From an uncultured Collinsella sp. (GTDB lineage: Bacteria; Actinomycetota; Coriobacteriia; Coriobacteriales; Coriobacteriaceae): 6,656 bases of DNA. Below, piece by piece: positions 6,035 to 6,656 of this stretch (its first letter is position 1; each line of letters starts with the position of its first letter). Both the position numbers and the translations under genes were made by a program. Location: contig URTL01000106.1 in assembly GCA_900550785.1 (NCBI GenBank), positions 1 through 6,656 on the forward strand, given 5' to 3'. Under the pieces are notes generated by a model. That model was not told the DNA's origin, did not search any database, and saw only the letters and a list, made by a program, of their open reading frames with translations.

Positions 6035-6097
6035 TTGCGGTGGAATAGGGATTGATTGGCGGCTGATAAGCCAAAAACAGTCCCTATTCCACCGCAA
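6035..6097. repeat. Perfect 17-bp inverted repeat between toxin and degV genes
   Basis: Bases 6035-6051 (ttgcggtggaataggga) are the exact reverse complement of 6081-6097. The 29-base centre has an inner ttggc/gccaa stem (6056-6060/6070-6074), with an alternative ggct/agcc pairing. The right arm region contains acagtcccta (6077-6086), also present in the palindrome at 3018-3027. Two convergent genes end on either side, so it could serve as a shared transcription end, but neither strand shows the T-run of an intrinsic terminator. Confidence 0.8.
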
Positions 6098-6112
6098 GAG
6101 GTAAAGGTGCCC

Positions 6113-6656
6113 CTAGTGGATGGGTTGGTAGCGGGGGCAGTAGCTGATGGCGATGGCGTCGACGCCTACATGGGTGGCGATGGTGCAGCCGATGGGGCCG
6201 GTGCCGGCGTCTTCGTAATCCTGGCCCGCGAGTGCCTCGTTGACAAGCTCCTGCTCCTCGGCGGCGCCGGTCGTGAGCACACGCACGCTTGAGCCCGGGT
6301 GCTCGTCCAAAAACGCGAGGCAATCTGCCATGGTGTTGGCGACGATGCGCTTGGCGCCGCGGCCCTTTTTGATTGCCTTGATCTCGCCAGACTGCCACTC
6401 CGGCGAAACGGCCAGGCGAATGTTGAGCATCTGCGTCAGCTGGCCGGCGAGCTTGGGGGCGCGGCCGTTTTTGACCAGGTTTTCGAGCGTGCGGGGAATC
6501 AGCAGCAGGTGGGCGTCGGGCAGCATCGCGCGGATCTGCGCCTCAGTCTCGTCCAGGCTGCGGCCGTCCTCGCGCATGGCCAGCGCGTCCTCCACCAGCA
6601 GGCCTTCGAACACATTGGACGCCACCAGAATGGAGTTCTGGTTCTCAGCAAAATGG
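6113..6656 (-). CDS. DegV-family lipid-binding protein, N-terminus cut by window edge
   Basis: The visible 180 residues are the C-terminal two thirds of a DegV/FakB-type protein. These bind a single fatty acid; some members (FakB) present it to a fatty acid kinase for phospholipid synthesis, but many have unknown roles. The frame stays open to the right edge, so the true start (about 100 residues earlier, for a usual length near 280) is outside; the GTG at 6625 is internal. Recognisable segments are the LENLVKNGRAPKLAGQL helix-turn typical of the family, the next strand LNIRLAVSPEWQSGEIKAIKKGRGAKR, and the C-terminal GPIGCTIATHVGVDAIAISY, which matches the family's final glycine-rich G-TH-G region. 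It converges with the toxin gene. The family is clear at the C-terminus; the lipid-binding residues of the N-terminal domain cannot be seen. Confidence 0.88.
   Translation of the reverse strand, partial: HFAENQNSILVASNVFEGLLVEDALAMREDGRSLDETEAQIRAMLPDAHLLLIPRTLENLVKNGRAPKLAGQLTQMLNIRLAVSPEWQSGEIKAIKKGRGAKRIVANTMADCLAFLDEHPGSSVRVLTTGAAEEQELVNEALAGQDYEDAGTGPIGCTIATHVGVDAIAISYCPRYQPIH

Overview
The window looks like chromosomal DNA of a high-G+C Gram-positive gut actinomycete. The best guess is a Collinsella-like member of the Coriobacteriia. This rests on the GC-rich third codon positions in the genes, the strong AGGAG-type ribosome binding sites, the gene content (queuosine tRNA transglycosylase, LOG protein, DegV protein, stand-alone PTS IIA, acidic lipoprotein), and intergenic repeats carrying a ggggac motif. 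The assignment is made by eye and no search was run.

Layout. Bases 1-603 hold no convincing gene; the stretch is A+T-richer than its surroundings and carries two short perfect tandem repeats and an inverted repeat. Bases 604-1248 (minus) encode the sugar-phosphate-binding SIS half of a MurR/RpiR-type regulator that has lost its DNA-binding half. Its 3' end runs through a 9-G tract into a repeat/hairpin element. Divergent from it, 1425-1961 encodes a glucose-type PTS EIIA domain with its own promoter and terminator. Bases 2198-2755 encode a small secreted lipoprotein of unknown function. A 428-base intergenic region follows, with a stem-loop, an intrinsic terminator, a 133-bp palindromic repeat element and the tgt promoter. 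tgt (3184-4323) and a LOG-family gene (4537-5295) come next, separated by structured DNA that ends in a terminator-like hairpin just before the LOG start codon. A RelB/DinJ-YafQ type II toxin-antitoxin operon (5409-6019) follows, with a palindrome overlapping its promoter. The window ends in the 3' part of a convergent DegV-family gene (minus, running off the right edge). A perfect 17-bp inverted repeat separates the toxin from degV.

The genes do not form one pathway. Most are single transcription units with their own promoter or terminator. The only clear two-gene unit is the toxin-antitoxin pair. The EIIA gene and the SIS remnant are plausibly linked through sugar uptake control.

The least explained content is non-coding. 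Two related copies of a 29-bp repeat lie 2.3 kb apart. One of them is an end of a palindromic, MITE/REP-like element placed directly upstream of tgt. Long hairpins, two of them 17-bp stems with one G:T pair and one a perfect 17-bp inverted repeat, occur at three intergenic sites. I see no clearly new multi-gene system.
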